A DNA stretch of 64,000 nucleotides from Timema cristinae (Eukaryota > Arthropoda > Insecta > Phasmatodea > Timematidae), in contig JBCFYV010000012.1 of assembly GCA_039000515.1 (NCBI GenBank), positions 117,787,849 to 117,851,848 of the forward strand. The letters run 5' to 3'. A program made the position numbers and the translations under genes. The notes below the pieces were generated by a model. That model saw nothing but the letters and a program-made list of their open reading frames with translations, did not search any database and was not told the origin of the DNA. How positions within the stretch are numbered: the stretch's first letter is position 1; each line of letters opens with the position of its first letter. Shown in pieces: positions 47,800 through 57,822 of this stretch.

Positions 47800-49620
47800 T
47801 CCAAACTGTTTCCAGCTCTGGCCGGGTCATTTAGTAAAAGTGCCTCCATCTTCTCCATATTCACCACTTCCTACCTTTAATTGATTCCATTCTTCCTCTC
47901 ACTTGCACATTTTCTTAATGCATTCTACTTTCTTGGCCTCCCTTCGTCTTATTAACTACATACATTTCATCATTTTCATTATATTACATGTCATACCATC
48001 TCAGTATTGCTTCCTCTACATCTCAGTCTCCAACACTCTACAGTCCATTACCATCTCACCTTGCTTCCTCTACTATTCATGTACTCCAAATCCTCATTAC
48101 ATGTCCATACCATCTCAGTCTTGCTTCCTCTACCATCTCATGTACTCCAACATCCTCATTACATGTCCATACCATCTCACCCTTGCTTCCTCTACTATCT
48201 CATGTACTCCAACATCCTCATTACATGTCCATACCATCTCAGTCTTGCTTCCTCTACCATCTCATGTACTCCAACATCCTCATTACATGTTCATACCATC
48301 TCAGTCTTGCTTCCTCTACCATCTCATGTACTCCAACATCCTCATTACATGTCCATACCATCTCAGTCTTGCTTTCTCTACTATCTCATGTACTCCAACA
48401 TCCTCATTACATGTCCATACCATCTCAGTCTTGCTTCCTCTACCATCTCATGTACTCCAACATCCTCATTACATGTCCATACCATCTCAGTCTTGCTTCC
48501 TCTACCATCTCATGTACTCCAACATCCTCATTACATGTCCATACCATCTCAGTCTTGCTTTCTCTACTATCTCATGTACTCCAACATCCTCATTACATGA
48601 CCATACCATCTCAGTCTTGCTTCCTCTACTATCTCAAGTAACCAACATCCTCATTACATGTCAATACCATCTCAGTCTTGCTTCCTCTACCATCTCATGT
48701 ACTCCAACATCCTCATTACATGTCCATACCATCTCAGTCTTGCTTCCTCTACTATCTCATGTACTCCAACATCCTCATTACATGTCCATACCATCTCAGT
48801 CTTGCTTCCTCTACCATCTCATGTACTCCAACATCCTCATTACATGTCCATACCATCTCAGTCTTGCTTCCTCTACCATCTCATGTACTCCAACATCCTC
48901 ATTACATGTCCATACCATCTCAGTCTTGCTTTCTCTACTATCTCATGTACTCCAACATCCTCATTACATGTCCATACCATCTCAGTCTTGCTTCCTCTAC
49001 CATCTCATGTACTCCAACATCCTCATTACATGTCCATACCATCTCAGTCTTGCTTCCTCTACCATCTCATGTACTCCAACATCCTCATTACATGTCCATA
49101 CCATCTCAGTCTTGCTTTCTCTACTATCTCATGTACTCCAACATCCTCATTACATGACCATACCATCTCAGTCTTGCTTCCTCTACTATCTCAAGTAACC
49201 AACATCCTCATTACATGTCAATACCATCTCAGTCTTGCTTCCTCTACCATCTCATGTACTCCAACATCCTCATTACATGTCCATACCATCTCAGTCTTGC
49301 TTCCTCTACTATCTCATGTACTCCAACATCCTCATTACATGTCCATACCATCTCAGTCTTGCTTCCTCTACCATCTCATGTACTCCAACATCCTCATTAC
49401 ATGTCCATACCATCTCAGTCTTGCTTCCTCTACCATCTCATGTACTCCAACATCCTCATTACATGTCCATACCATCTCAGTCTTGCTTCCTCTACTATCT
49501 CATGTACTACCTGTACCCCACTTCTTTCCTAATCCTGTTTCTCCTCGTGACAGCTAACATGCTGCTCACAGACTTTATTCCCATCATCTCCTCTTGGGGG
49601 TGAGCTCAGGGTTGAGTAGA
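47800..49620 (-). mobile_element. LINE 3' portion containing an expanded 62-bp array
   Basis: At the right, minus-strand SMLAVTRRNRIRKEV (about 49510-49560) matches LINE polyprotein text just upstream of WYGHVMRR. At the left (47800-48000) are the element's 'cattcttcctctcac' stretch and 3' end 'ccagctctggccgggtca', inverted. Between them the WYGHVMRR-coding segment is tandemly amplified. Lies in SNX14 intron 4, antisense. Confidence 0.8.
48065..49515 (-). repeat. 62-bp minisatellite of LINE coding origin, about 23 copies
   Basis: Plus-strand unit: 'catcctcattacatgtccat', 'accatctcagtcttgcttcc', 'tctaccatctcatgtactcc', 'aa'. The minus strand of one unit encodes HEMVEEARLRWYGHVMRM. Because 62 is not a multiple of 3, translation cycles through three frames, all stop-free on the plus strand, giving long false open frames of up to 431 codons. 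A variant unit (tgaccat...caagtaacc...tcaatacc) recurs 557 bp apart, marking a nine-unit higher-order repeat. Confidence 0.95.
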
Positions 49621-50047
49621 AGAGGCTGAGTGGAACCCACTAGGTAGGTTCCTTGTATTGCGTGTCACTACCCCGTTAATACACCTTACCCCTTTAGTAG
49701 TTAGTTCAGAAAGTGCAGTTAAATACCTCAAACAAATGACCAAAAAAAACCCAACCAAGTAGCATAAAACTAGTTGTCGTAACTAGAGCCTAGATTTTAA
49801 TGTAGTATTAACCTACAAAATATGTAACATTGAATAAACCCACCTTAATAATACATGCATATATAAACTATTGAAATAAAATTTCATTTTATGGCTGTAC
49901 ACACTTTCAATGAAACTTCCACTGTTACCATCTCTTTGAAAACAAGTGAATGTCAGATCACTCCGGATTTTTAAAAGTAATTTCCCTAGAATTATTTTTT
50001 TTCGGTCCGAAGTTAAATGTGTGATCTTAACTACTTCTTCTTCTTCT

Positions 50048-50340
50048 TATTATTATTATTATTATCATCATCATCACTGCGTCCTACTACCCATTCAGGT
50101 TGTACGCACTTACGCTAATGTGCAATGGTAGGGTGATTGTGAGATGAAATGAAGGACCTACAGTTTAACGTGGGATCCGAACCACGGTGGAGGCCTGGCA
50201 TTCCCCACATTCACAAGATGTCTTGTCAGAGGTGAAGGAAGGGTTTGGTAATCAGATAAATCTGTGCTGGGACCGAGGATTGAACCCTGAACCCCCAGTG
50301 CATAACTCTGATACCTTACCCCTAGACCACCAGGTCACCC
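50048..50340 (-). mobile_element. tRNA-derived SINE, group A
   Basis: Full length in reverse: (ATT)n, 'gcgtcctactacccattcag', body, and head 'cccctagaccaccaggtcac'. Confidence 0.9.
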
Positions 50341-50994
50341 TTTACATACTAATTGAGTAATTGGTACTAATATTACACTTACACTTATATACATGGTTGA
50401 TCTTGTTCACTTTTCAAAGGATTGTATTATTGTAACAGATTTCAAACTACATTTCTTTAATTGATTTTGGGTTCTATTTTCATCATTTGTTCTTTGCCAT
50501 GCTGTTTTATATCCGCTTCTACTCTAAACCAAAGAAAATTAGGAAAATGAGCTAATCAGATTTAATAATAATGGAAATTTAAAGATACTTTCTTCATTTG
50601 ACACCTTTCTCTCCTTAAAATCCTCATGTTATTCCTTATACATGTTCTTATCTAAGTGTCTTAGCATTATTTACAAATTTCCCTTTTCTCCCTTTTGTGT
50701 TATTTGGTTTCCACTTTTAGGATAGGTATTGTGTTGCGCCTTTCACACTTCTTCCTAATTAATTCTGATAGAATGAAACCAAGGTCAGGAGATTGGGCGG
50801 TAATTAATGATGTTCTTCAAGAGGCAGCTATTACCTCTTTGTCCAGTGGCAGCAGTGTAAAGTGTGAACTGTGCTCTTCATTGTAAAAGCCATAGTGTTC
50901 GTCCCTTCTATATGTTTCTATGCACCTTTCCTATAACTTTTTCCAAATATAGTAAAATCTCATAAAGATATGTTTTTTTAGACATGTTTACTTT

Positions 50995-51825
50995 ATCTCA
51001 ACACATCAGGGAGAAAGTATTGTGATTGTAAAAAAAAAAAAAATCAAACTTAAGATTTTGATAAATGTCTACGTTTCATAACCCCCTGAAACCAAAAAAG
51101 TGGTTTTCACGATGTCATCTGTCCATACCTTGGACTAGAGCCAAAACTATTTTACGGATTGTGCTCAAACTTGGTATCTGGGGTTTTCATAAAGTATCCC
51201 CTAAATGTTTTTAGAATTAGACATCTGATCCTAAAATTAAGGGTAGTTTAAAGAAGACAAAAAAATAAAATAAAAAATTCTCAAAATTTGTTCTAACAAT
51301 TTTGATTAAATTTTATATCTACACACTGATTATTATTATAAACAAGATGTAAATTCTCATTTTCTCATGAAATTGCCTTTGAGGTTACTGTACAAGGGGG
51401 AAATTTTCTAATTTTCATTATTTCTCCGAAACTATTTGAGATACAAAATAACTTATCATTCTAAAGTTGTAGTACTATCAAAGATAAAAATCTTTAATTT
51501 GAACTTTTTTTATATAACCATTAATTTCTGAGCTATAAGCAAATATTTATACTTTTAATTCAGGTCTTTGAAAATTAATTTGATTCTTATGTTCTTTGGT
51601 GGACAAAGATGTTTCTCTTTTCTCAATTTTTCTGTAACAGTGTCCTCGTTCTTAATGCCATGGAGTAAACAAGAGTGTTTATTATTTCGTTTATGATCTT
51701 TGTTGAAGTGTTTCTACAACAATGTATAGACCTATTATTTTGTTTCACAAATATTATGAGTTTTTTTTGTCTATTTTAAAATAAAAGTGGGCTGCAGTGC
51801 GCCTTACCATTTATTTTACTTTTGA
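50995..51825. repeat. Dispersed repeat E, copy 2
   Basis: Counterpart of 16070-16855, same orientation, with matching blocks throughout (agtattgtgattgtaaaa, agttgtagtactatc, gagctataagcaaatat, atgatctttgttg). Confidence 0.8.
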
Positions 51826-51924
51826 TTTTATTCACATTGATGGGAATGCAAACTAAACCTCAAGCTCATATAGTTCGGTTTGCCATTGACTGAAAGGCTG
51901 TGGTTTGAATCACTGCTGGTTGTA

Positions 51925-52035
51925 TTGAGGAACCACATTTGAAACTAATCTGATTCTCTAATAGCATATCAGACGAAGATTGTGCATACAGTTTGAATTG
52001 AATAAGCCTCCTTGGGCTTCAAACTAAAGTCTCTA
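51925..52035 (+). mobile_element. Penelope-like element 3' fragment
   Basis: 'aggaaccacatttgaaacta' with 'ttctctaatagca' and 'cttgggcttcaaacta' parallels 53778-53860, part of the larger Penelope-like relic 1.8 kb downstream. Confidence 0.55.
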
Positions 52036-52140
52036 AGATGGGGCTGTTTTTCTGAATAATGATACCTCAGCCGGCGCTCTTGAAAATGGCCAAGGTGTGA
52101 TGTACCTCATAATGTGTAACCACTCTCATCTCGCCCCAAG

Positions 52141-52385
52141 GTGGACTTGGCGAACCTCATCACCTCCAAGCTGATCCCGGCGGGACTAGGCCACATGGAC
52201 GACTACCTGGGGTCCCTACGGCTTGCCGCCAGGCAGAAGCTGACCTTAGACAGGGCAACAGTCCAGTTTCTGGGCTCGAGGCTCCACCCGGCAGTCAAGA
52301 ACAGGGAGCGTGAGCTGAACTACTTGAGACAACTGGTCTCCATGTTGCTGCCCCAGCTGTTGCCTCCGAGCCAACTCGCCTGCAG
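52141..52385 (+). CDS. SNX14: SNX14-like exon, core of the PXA domain
   Basis: Acceptor cccaag|GTG, donor TGCAG|GTAACC (phase 2). Reads VDLANLITSKLIPAGLGHMD, then DYLGSLRLAARQKLTLDRAT, then VQFLGSRLHPAVKNRERELN and YLRQLVSMLLPQLLPPSQL. Human SNX14 has VDIPSIITKKLL, then GPELHVALRSRRDELHYLRK and LLFPYILPPKATDCRS. The ending LLPPxxxxC is typical of PXA domains just before the LIREIL helix. No frameshift. Codon use is GC-richer than the flanks. Confidence 0.95.
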
Positions 52386-52544
52386 GTAACCGAGGGAGGA
52401 GCAGAGATATTCCTGACCTACACAACTTGTTTTTATGTAAGGGTGGTTGATCATAGACTTAACCGACTGTGCCATAACCAAGTGGTGGTAGGCATACGCA
52501 CAGTCTTACATATAATATATATATATATATATATTTTACACCCC

Positions 52545-52735
52545 AAAAGTAAAATTGGCCATTTCGTGAATTGGGCGAACTTCTGCTCATTCTGTGAACT
52601 GGCTTCTTCACTTGTCCATTACACAGATTGGGCAAAAGCTTGTCCGGTTCATGAATTGAGCAGTTCTAGTGCTTCCCATTTCATGGACTGGCTAGTTCAC
52701 AGCCTGGGCAGTTCCAAGCACTAGCCAACTGGACA
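52545..52735. repeat. Degenerate short tandem repeat
   Basis: About six loose units around '(a/g)ttgggcaa(a/c)tt' and 'catttcatgaattgg', roughly 30 bp apart. Confidence 0.5.
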
Positions 52736-52839
52736 AGTTTTTGACCCTGAAAATGAATTTCAGTTAAACTTTTAGTAGATATGACAATCATTTCCATTGC
52801 ATGATATTAGCTTAACAGGTTAAATAACCATATCATCAG

Positions 52840-53960
52840 ATTTATCTGGAACATTTCACAAAACCATGCTGTATTCTTGGATCTGGAACTGGACCTGAAA
52901 ACCACAGTCCAAACCAAAGCCACCAACCATCAACAGTACCTCAATTTACAAAGCAACCATCCTTTTCATATAAAACACTCTCTATCCTATAGCTTAACTA
53001 CATTAGCCCCGTGGCTTCTTTGGCGCTGACTGACAGCTAGCAGCTGTCACTTCTGACAGTCAAAATTTAGGTATATACTTAAATTTTGACAGTCAAAAGG
53101 GACAGCTACTAAACACATGTTTTTGCAGATCATATGGTTTGGCGTAAGGATACATAATTTGGTCTAGTAACTTTTCAAAGCCGTCAGCTGTCAGTTAGCA
53201 CCAAAGAAATCATGGGGCTACTGTACCAGAGCCAAACGTACATGTTCGGAGGAAGATCTTAACAAGCAATGTCAACTCTTCTTCAAGGCTTTCCCAACCC
53301 GAGTATACCCTAAACCCATTGCCAACAGTCAAATAAACAGAGCCCTAGCCAATCAAGAGCCTCTCAAGAAACAACCTTCTAATGACATACCGCTCACCTA
53401 GTATTATGAAGGACTAGACAAACTCAGATTTATCCTAAACACAGGTTACAATAAATATCCTGACCTCATCACCTCTCACATAAAATCTTCTCAACCGTGC
53501 TCCAAGAATCACATTCACCCCCCCCCCCCCCCCCCTCTTAATCTCCACAACATCCTGGTCTACCCTAAATTGCCTGACCCAGCCACAAACAACATCAGTC
53601 CAAAGGTTCCTACCCTTGCAACAACTGCGTTGCTGAATACATCGACCTCACAACAGGATCCCTCAAACAACGGATGAATGTTCATCGTTTTGACTTAAAT
53701 ATCCAAGACAGGTAATGAGACGCAATGCAAAAAAACAAAAAACACCTATTGGCGTTAAAGGTACTTAACATACATACAGGAACCATATTTGAAACTAGCC
53801 TGGATTCTTTAATAGCACATCAGACAAAGATAGGACACAAAGGCCTCATTGGGCTTCAAACTACCTCGACCACAACAACCCTGACAAACCATCAGAACTT
53901 CATGCCCAAACACATAATTCAGATTTTGACTCGTGTTATAGTAGACCCCCCTCCCCAATA
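52840..53960 (+). mobile_element. Penelope-like retroelement relic (RT end and GIY-YIG region)
   Basis: Broken reading includes AVFLDLELDLKTTVQTKATN and HQQYLNLQSNHPFHIKHSLS, matching the reverse-transcriptase end of Penelope-like elements (FLDL..., KPT..YLH..S.HP.H.K.S.PYS). Then come LNTGYNKYPDLITSHIKSS, LHNILVYPKLPDP and TTGSLKQRMNVHRFDLNIQD, resembling the linker and GIY-YIG endonuclease region (LR.RMN.HR.DI). Multiple frameshifts and stops show it is inactive. A C run of about 17 interrupts it at 53518 and a MITE at 53006. Confidence 0.7.
53006..53218. mobile_element. 213-bp MITE with TA flanks, inserted in the Penelope-like relic
   Basis: Ends are inverted: left 'gccccgtggcttctttggcg' + 'ctgactgacagct', right reverse complement 'gccccatgatttctttggtg' + 'ctaactgacagct'. 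TA lies on both sides (53004-53005 and 53219-53220), as for Tc1/mariner-type MITEs. Removing it brings together the two parts of the Penelope relic (...LSYS and the following sequence). Confidence 0.8.
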
Positions 53961-55207
53961 GTTGCAACACTTCCCAGTTTCATAGGTGGGAACTTGCTCA
54001 CCAATATATTACCCAATACAGACACCCCCTAGTCTCAATCTTTGATAACCTTCTCTCCTTTCTTCCAAGCAGGCATACTCACACCAATCAGTAATTTCTA
54101 TACAAACAACAATAGGTAATATTATTTAATAACTAAATAATATAAATACAACATTCTATCCATCTACCAAGAGTAAAGACACAAGTTTGAACAGGCAACT
54201 GTAGAACCCAAGCTTAAGGCCCCTTTTATACATGCGAGTCATGACATGTGACAAGCTTTACACGCATCATAGGTGTTTGGTTTCATACAAGCAACGTATG
54301 CTGGGTGTTATGAAAAGGGTGAGAGGAAAAAAAAAAAAAAAGCCCAGGTTGCCAGTCTCTTTTACCACTCGTGGATCCATGCGTTAGCTTCCTCATAGTG
54401 TTGCCATTTCAGGAACAAATAAATTGGTAGACATTAGATACCTAACCGCAAATACTAAATACACTACCTGCTACAGATATACACTGATACTAGTATTGAA
54501 ATACACTTGAGGTTCCAAAACAGGTGGCGTGGAGGTTGGCTGCCCTGCAATTTCACCAACACGGCGATACGAAAGATGACGCCTGTATAAAATGCCCCAA
54601 TGAATATAATGTATCTTGGATCGTCTTCGTCGTTTTTGACGTGGAATTATCTAGGTTATGACAACACACTTTTCGGATCGCGACAGCATAAATGATGCAC
54701 AGTGGTGTATAAAAGCACTCATTGTTTCCTGTGTATTTAGAGAACGCGTTTCACCGAGTCGTGTGTCATGAAACGACTGTATAAATAAGCCCTAAACCCT
54801 TTTTGTGAATCAAGAAACAGGCAACAACAGTATCTAATTGACCATGATCTACCTCTAATTATGGTACCATAGTCCATTCTGTGTTTTACTCTCTTCTGCC
54901 AAAGAAGGGGACTGATGTATCTCAAAAATTACATAATTATATGTTTTGTTGTGTTTTTAATTGTGATCTTAGAGGCTTACAGTTTTCTGGTAAGTGAGTA
55001 GGCCTTGCCTTTTTATCCTCCTTTCAATGTTTAATTTAATACAGTTATTTTGTGCCATTTGCCTTTATGTTCATGAATTGAGCAAAAGAATAATACATTT
55101 AATTGAATTAGCACAAATTTGAACCAATTCATGACATTGGCAGTTTCACTAATAGGGTGTGACATAGTAAATAAAAAAAGGCTGAATTATGACTTATATT
55201 TCTCCAG

Positions 55208-55412
55208 CAACTACCAAGTGCTGATAAGGGAGATCCTCTCGGGCTGGGTTCTGCTTCCCCTCGCAGACGTCCTCGCTGATCCGGCCATCGTCAACAGCCT
55301 CCTTTTGCTCCTTCTGGAGAAACACACACTCACACAGTACCCGGACAAACCTCCAGTCACCGTCGAGTTCCTCGATAGATTTGTGTCGAGCGTTCCGGCA
55401 GCCAGGGGCTCT
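55208..55412 (+). CDS. SNX14: SNX14-like exon, C-terminal PXA (LIREILSG)
   Basis: Acceptor atttctccag|C, donor GGCTCT|GTGAGT (phase 0). Reads NYQVLIREILSGWVLLPLAD, then VLADPAIVNSLLLLLLEKHT, then LTQYPDKPPVTVEFLDRFVS and SVPAARGS. Human SNX14 has LTLLIREILSGSVFLPSLDF, then LADPDTVNHLLIIFIDD. The exon closes the PXA domain and starts the linker to the RGS domain. Confidence 0.96.
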
Positions 55413-55594
55413 GTGAGTGCTCTCAAAAGTTCCTGGTGCACACTTACATATGTTGTAACTAAAGGTGCTGCGATTCCTGTTTTTCTCGATTTGATTCCAT
55501 ACATTTACAATTTCAATTCTTTCCCATGCATCCAGCCTTGCATTACAAATATAGATTTTTCTATATGTATACACACCCCATTTTAATGTCCATG

Positions 55595-55924
55595 CCACCC
55601 GCCTCGGTGGCGTAGTTGTCAAACGCGCTTGTCGTGTTTAGCTCGACTGCGGACGGGGAGATTGAGGTTCGAATCTCGGTCGTGTGAACTGGGGTGGTTT
55701 TTCCTAAATGGTTTTCTACTCTCTCTCCACGCAAATGCGGGTTCACTTCATCTAATTAAAACTTCCCAATTCCTAATCCATTAGCGTAATTAGTACTTAC
55801 CAGGCCTCCACCGTGGTTCGGATCCCACGTTAAACTGTAGGTCCTCCATTTCATCTCACAATCACCCTACCATTACACATTAGTGTAAGTGCGTATAACC
55901 CAAACGGGTAGTAAGATGCGGTGC

Positions 55925-55955
<31 letters not shown>

Positions 55956-55998
55956 TAGTACTTAAAGCGTATAACCCGAACGGGTAGTAAGACGCGGT
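55595..55998 (+). mobile_element. tRNA-derived SINE, group B, interrupted by a group A fragment
   Basis: Head 'cgcctcggtggcgtagttg', B-box 'gaggttcgaatctcggtcg', body up to 'gcgtaattagtactta'. The sequence resumes at 55965 with 'aagcgtataacccgaacggg' and the usual tail. Confidence 0.9.
55800..55952 (+). mobile_element. 5'-truncated group A SINE with target-site duplication
   Basis: Starts inside the group A body at 'ccaggcctccaccgtgg' and ends with 'gcggtgc' + (TAA)n. It is flanked by perfect 12-bp repeats 'aattagtactta' (55788-55799 and 55953-55964) derived from the group B host. This is direct evidence of 5'-truncated, target-primed insertion. Confidence 0.93.
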
Positions 55999-56164
55999 GC
56001 TAAATATTATTATTATTAATGTCTATGCCAAAAAAAAAAAAATATATATATATATCTAAAAGTAGAAAAGTAGTAAAAATACGTAAACAAAACAGACATA
56101 TTGGATTTGAGCTAGAACACTTGGGCACAGAACTCATGTTGAGAATATTAACAATTTTCCGTTG

Positions 56165-56420
56165 CTAAGTTTTTTTGCACTGTATCTGACTACTTGTTCA
56201 GGCTATAGGTATACGCACTAATTACGTTGATGTGCTAGGTATGAGGAAGGTTGAATTTAGAGGAAGTATACTCCAATTTGTGTGGAAGTAGAGTAATACC
56301 ATTTAGGGCAAAAAAAACAACACAATATCTGACCAGGATTCGAACCCCAATCTCCTTGTCATTGGCAGTCCAGTATATTGCAAGAGAGACGTCTTAGACT
56401 ATTCAACCACCAAAGCGGAT
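56165..56420 (-). mobile_element. tRNA-derived SINE, group B (older)
   Basis: Inverted tail 'ctgactacttgttcaggcta', body 'gaagtatactccaatttgtg', B-box 'gaccaggattcgaacccca', head 'caaccaccaaagcgg'. Confidence 0.75.
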
Positions 56421-56522
56421 GTCTGATACTAAGTGAAACCTCTAGAAGAAAGACTAGAAAAAAAAAGTAATCAACTCATTCCTAGTTAATAGGAAATCAA
56501 TAGATTGTTGTTTTGTTCTCAG

Positions 56523-56637
56523 GCGCTGCACCTGGATCTCTCAAGTGTCCTTAAGAACCAGCAGCTGTTGTACCCTTTCATGCAGTTCCTGAAGAGCGAG
56601 GGTTCTGTCAACGTTCTGCAGTTTTGTCTTGACGTAG
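56523..56637 (+). CDS. SNX14: SNX14-like exon, start of the RGS domain
   Basis: Acceptor tgttctcag|GCG. Reads ALHLDLSSVLKNQQLLYPFM, then QFLKSEGSVNVLQFCLDV. Human SNX14 has [28 protein letters not shown]. The donor GACGTAG|GTCAGT (phase 1) is preferred over GAC|GTAGGT because it makes the conserved V-E-E-F join with the next exon. Confidence 0.95.
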
Positions 56638-56924
56638 GTCAGTGCTGTTTTATTTGTGTCATCTGTACATTACACTTTTTTTCTCTCCACACCCGGACTA
56701 TCCAAATATATCCACACTAAGGATGTGCGTGACTTGAAAATATCTCAGATCATATGAGAAAAAGAAAAAAATCTCGATCTCGTCTTTTGAATAGGTTGAC
56801 GATAGTTACTTTCAGCCAATGTTGGCAATAAAGAATATTCTTCTGTTGTCACCACCTCTCCTATCGTTGATGCCCTAAAAACTACCTGTCCTAACTTTGT
56901 TGTCAAACCGTTTCGACTGTTCAG

Positions 56925-57203
56925 AGGAGTTCAACCGCAAGATGTTGACCCCGACCTTGGCAAGCTCGACCTTGAGAACCTGTATCGCGAAGCGTGGGAC
57001 CTGTTCTCAGTGTACTTTAGCCCCGTGAGCCCTGACCGCATACTGTTCAGCCCCGCTGTGGTGGAGGGGATGAGGAGGATCCTCCAGGAGCCTCCTGAGA
57101 ACATCGTGAAACTCCGCACGACGCCGCCTCTTTTCCAGGCGTACGAGTACGCTTACAGCCTTCTTGAGAACAACTTGTGCCTTTGTTCCACCAGAGCGAT
57201 GAT
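56925..57203 (+). CDS. SNX14: SNX14-like exon, main part of the RGS domain, with two apparent single-base deletions
   Basis: After cgactgttcag| it reads EEFNRKMLTP, then, one base shifted, DLGKLDLENLYREAWDLFSV, YFSPVSPDRILFSPAVVEGM, RRILQEPPENIVKLRTTPPL and FQAYEYAYSLLENN, then shifted again FVPLFHQSDD before GAT|GTGAGT. Human SNX14 has VEEFNDRILRPEL, FDPFIVEEIQRIAEG, VVKLQT and CLFEAYEHVLSLLENVFTP. The shifts fall in 'gaccccgacc' (about 56949) and 'caacttgtgcc' (about 57175), each needing one extra base in a run. SNX14's RGS-like domain is thought not to be an efficient GTPase activator. Confidence 0.92.
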
Positions 57204-57254
57204 GTGAGTTGAACGAGATTTTATTTTATTTATTATTTTGATTAGAATTGGGTC

Positions 57255-57670
57255 AAATTCAATATATTATGAACCAAATTTTGAATCCGAATTGCTAATT
57301 TACTTTCAAATCCCAAATCAGAATCTAAATTTTGTAAAAATTATGAACATAAGAGGAAATATAAATATACAAGAATAATAGAAAATACAAATAGTATCTA
57401 AATATTAACATTATTTCTTATGATCTATTCATTATAACATTCATACATTCAGTAAGCATTAAAATTACTGGTCTGGGGCCTGGTTGCTGAGTTCATCCTA
57501 TAATTATAAATGGTTCTGAACCATCAATAAGCAGTATTAAAACTCTAAAACAAAGTTCACTTGGAAAAATTGAAAAAAGAAAAAAAAAAATTCTAGATTT
57601 GAGTCATGAATCTTAAATTTGTTCAAATCCTCGAATCTCAAATATCCTTAAGGATTCAAGAGTCCCATCC
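57255..57670. repeat. Dispersed repeat F, copy 2
   Basis: Counterpart of 44920-45300; see that entry for shared blocks. It starts 'tatattatgaaccaaatttt'. Related AT-rich 'gaatttgaatt'-type sequence also occurs at 59230-59600 and 62880-63340. Confidence 0.75.
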
Positions 57671-57763
57671 GTAATTTTGATCACTGACCAGCATCATTGA
57701 ATTTCAAACTCATTTAGTCATTTTACCATTGATTTAAGATTATGTGATTTGTTTTGTTGGCAG

Positions 57764-57822
57764 TACTATATGTTGTTGTGTGGACAAAGGCTGCCCAGCG
57801 GTTACAGCAAGAGTGGCTCAAG
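57764..57822 (+). CDS. SNX14: SNX14-like exon ending the RGS domain, apparent GC donor
   Basis: Acceptor ttgttggcag|TAC. Reads YYMLLCGQRLPSGYSKSGS, corresponding to human DEYFRQLLRG followed by a Ser/Arg-rich linker. The only phase-compatible end is CTCAAG|GCGAGT, a GC rather than GT donor. The next exon supplies the third base of a Ser codon. Confidence 0.85.

Noticed and set aside
47903..49557. Overlapping open frames of up to 431 codons with Ser/His/Leu-rich repeats
   Set aside because: They arise from a stop-free 62-bp tandem repeat read in three frames; the opposite strand is LINE-derived, and there is no start context or conservation.
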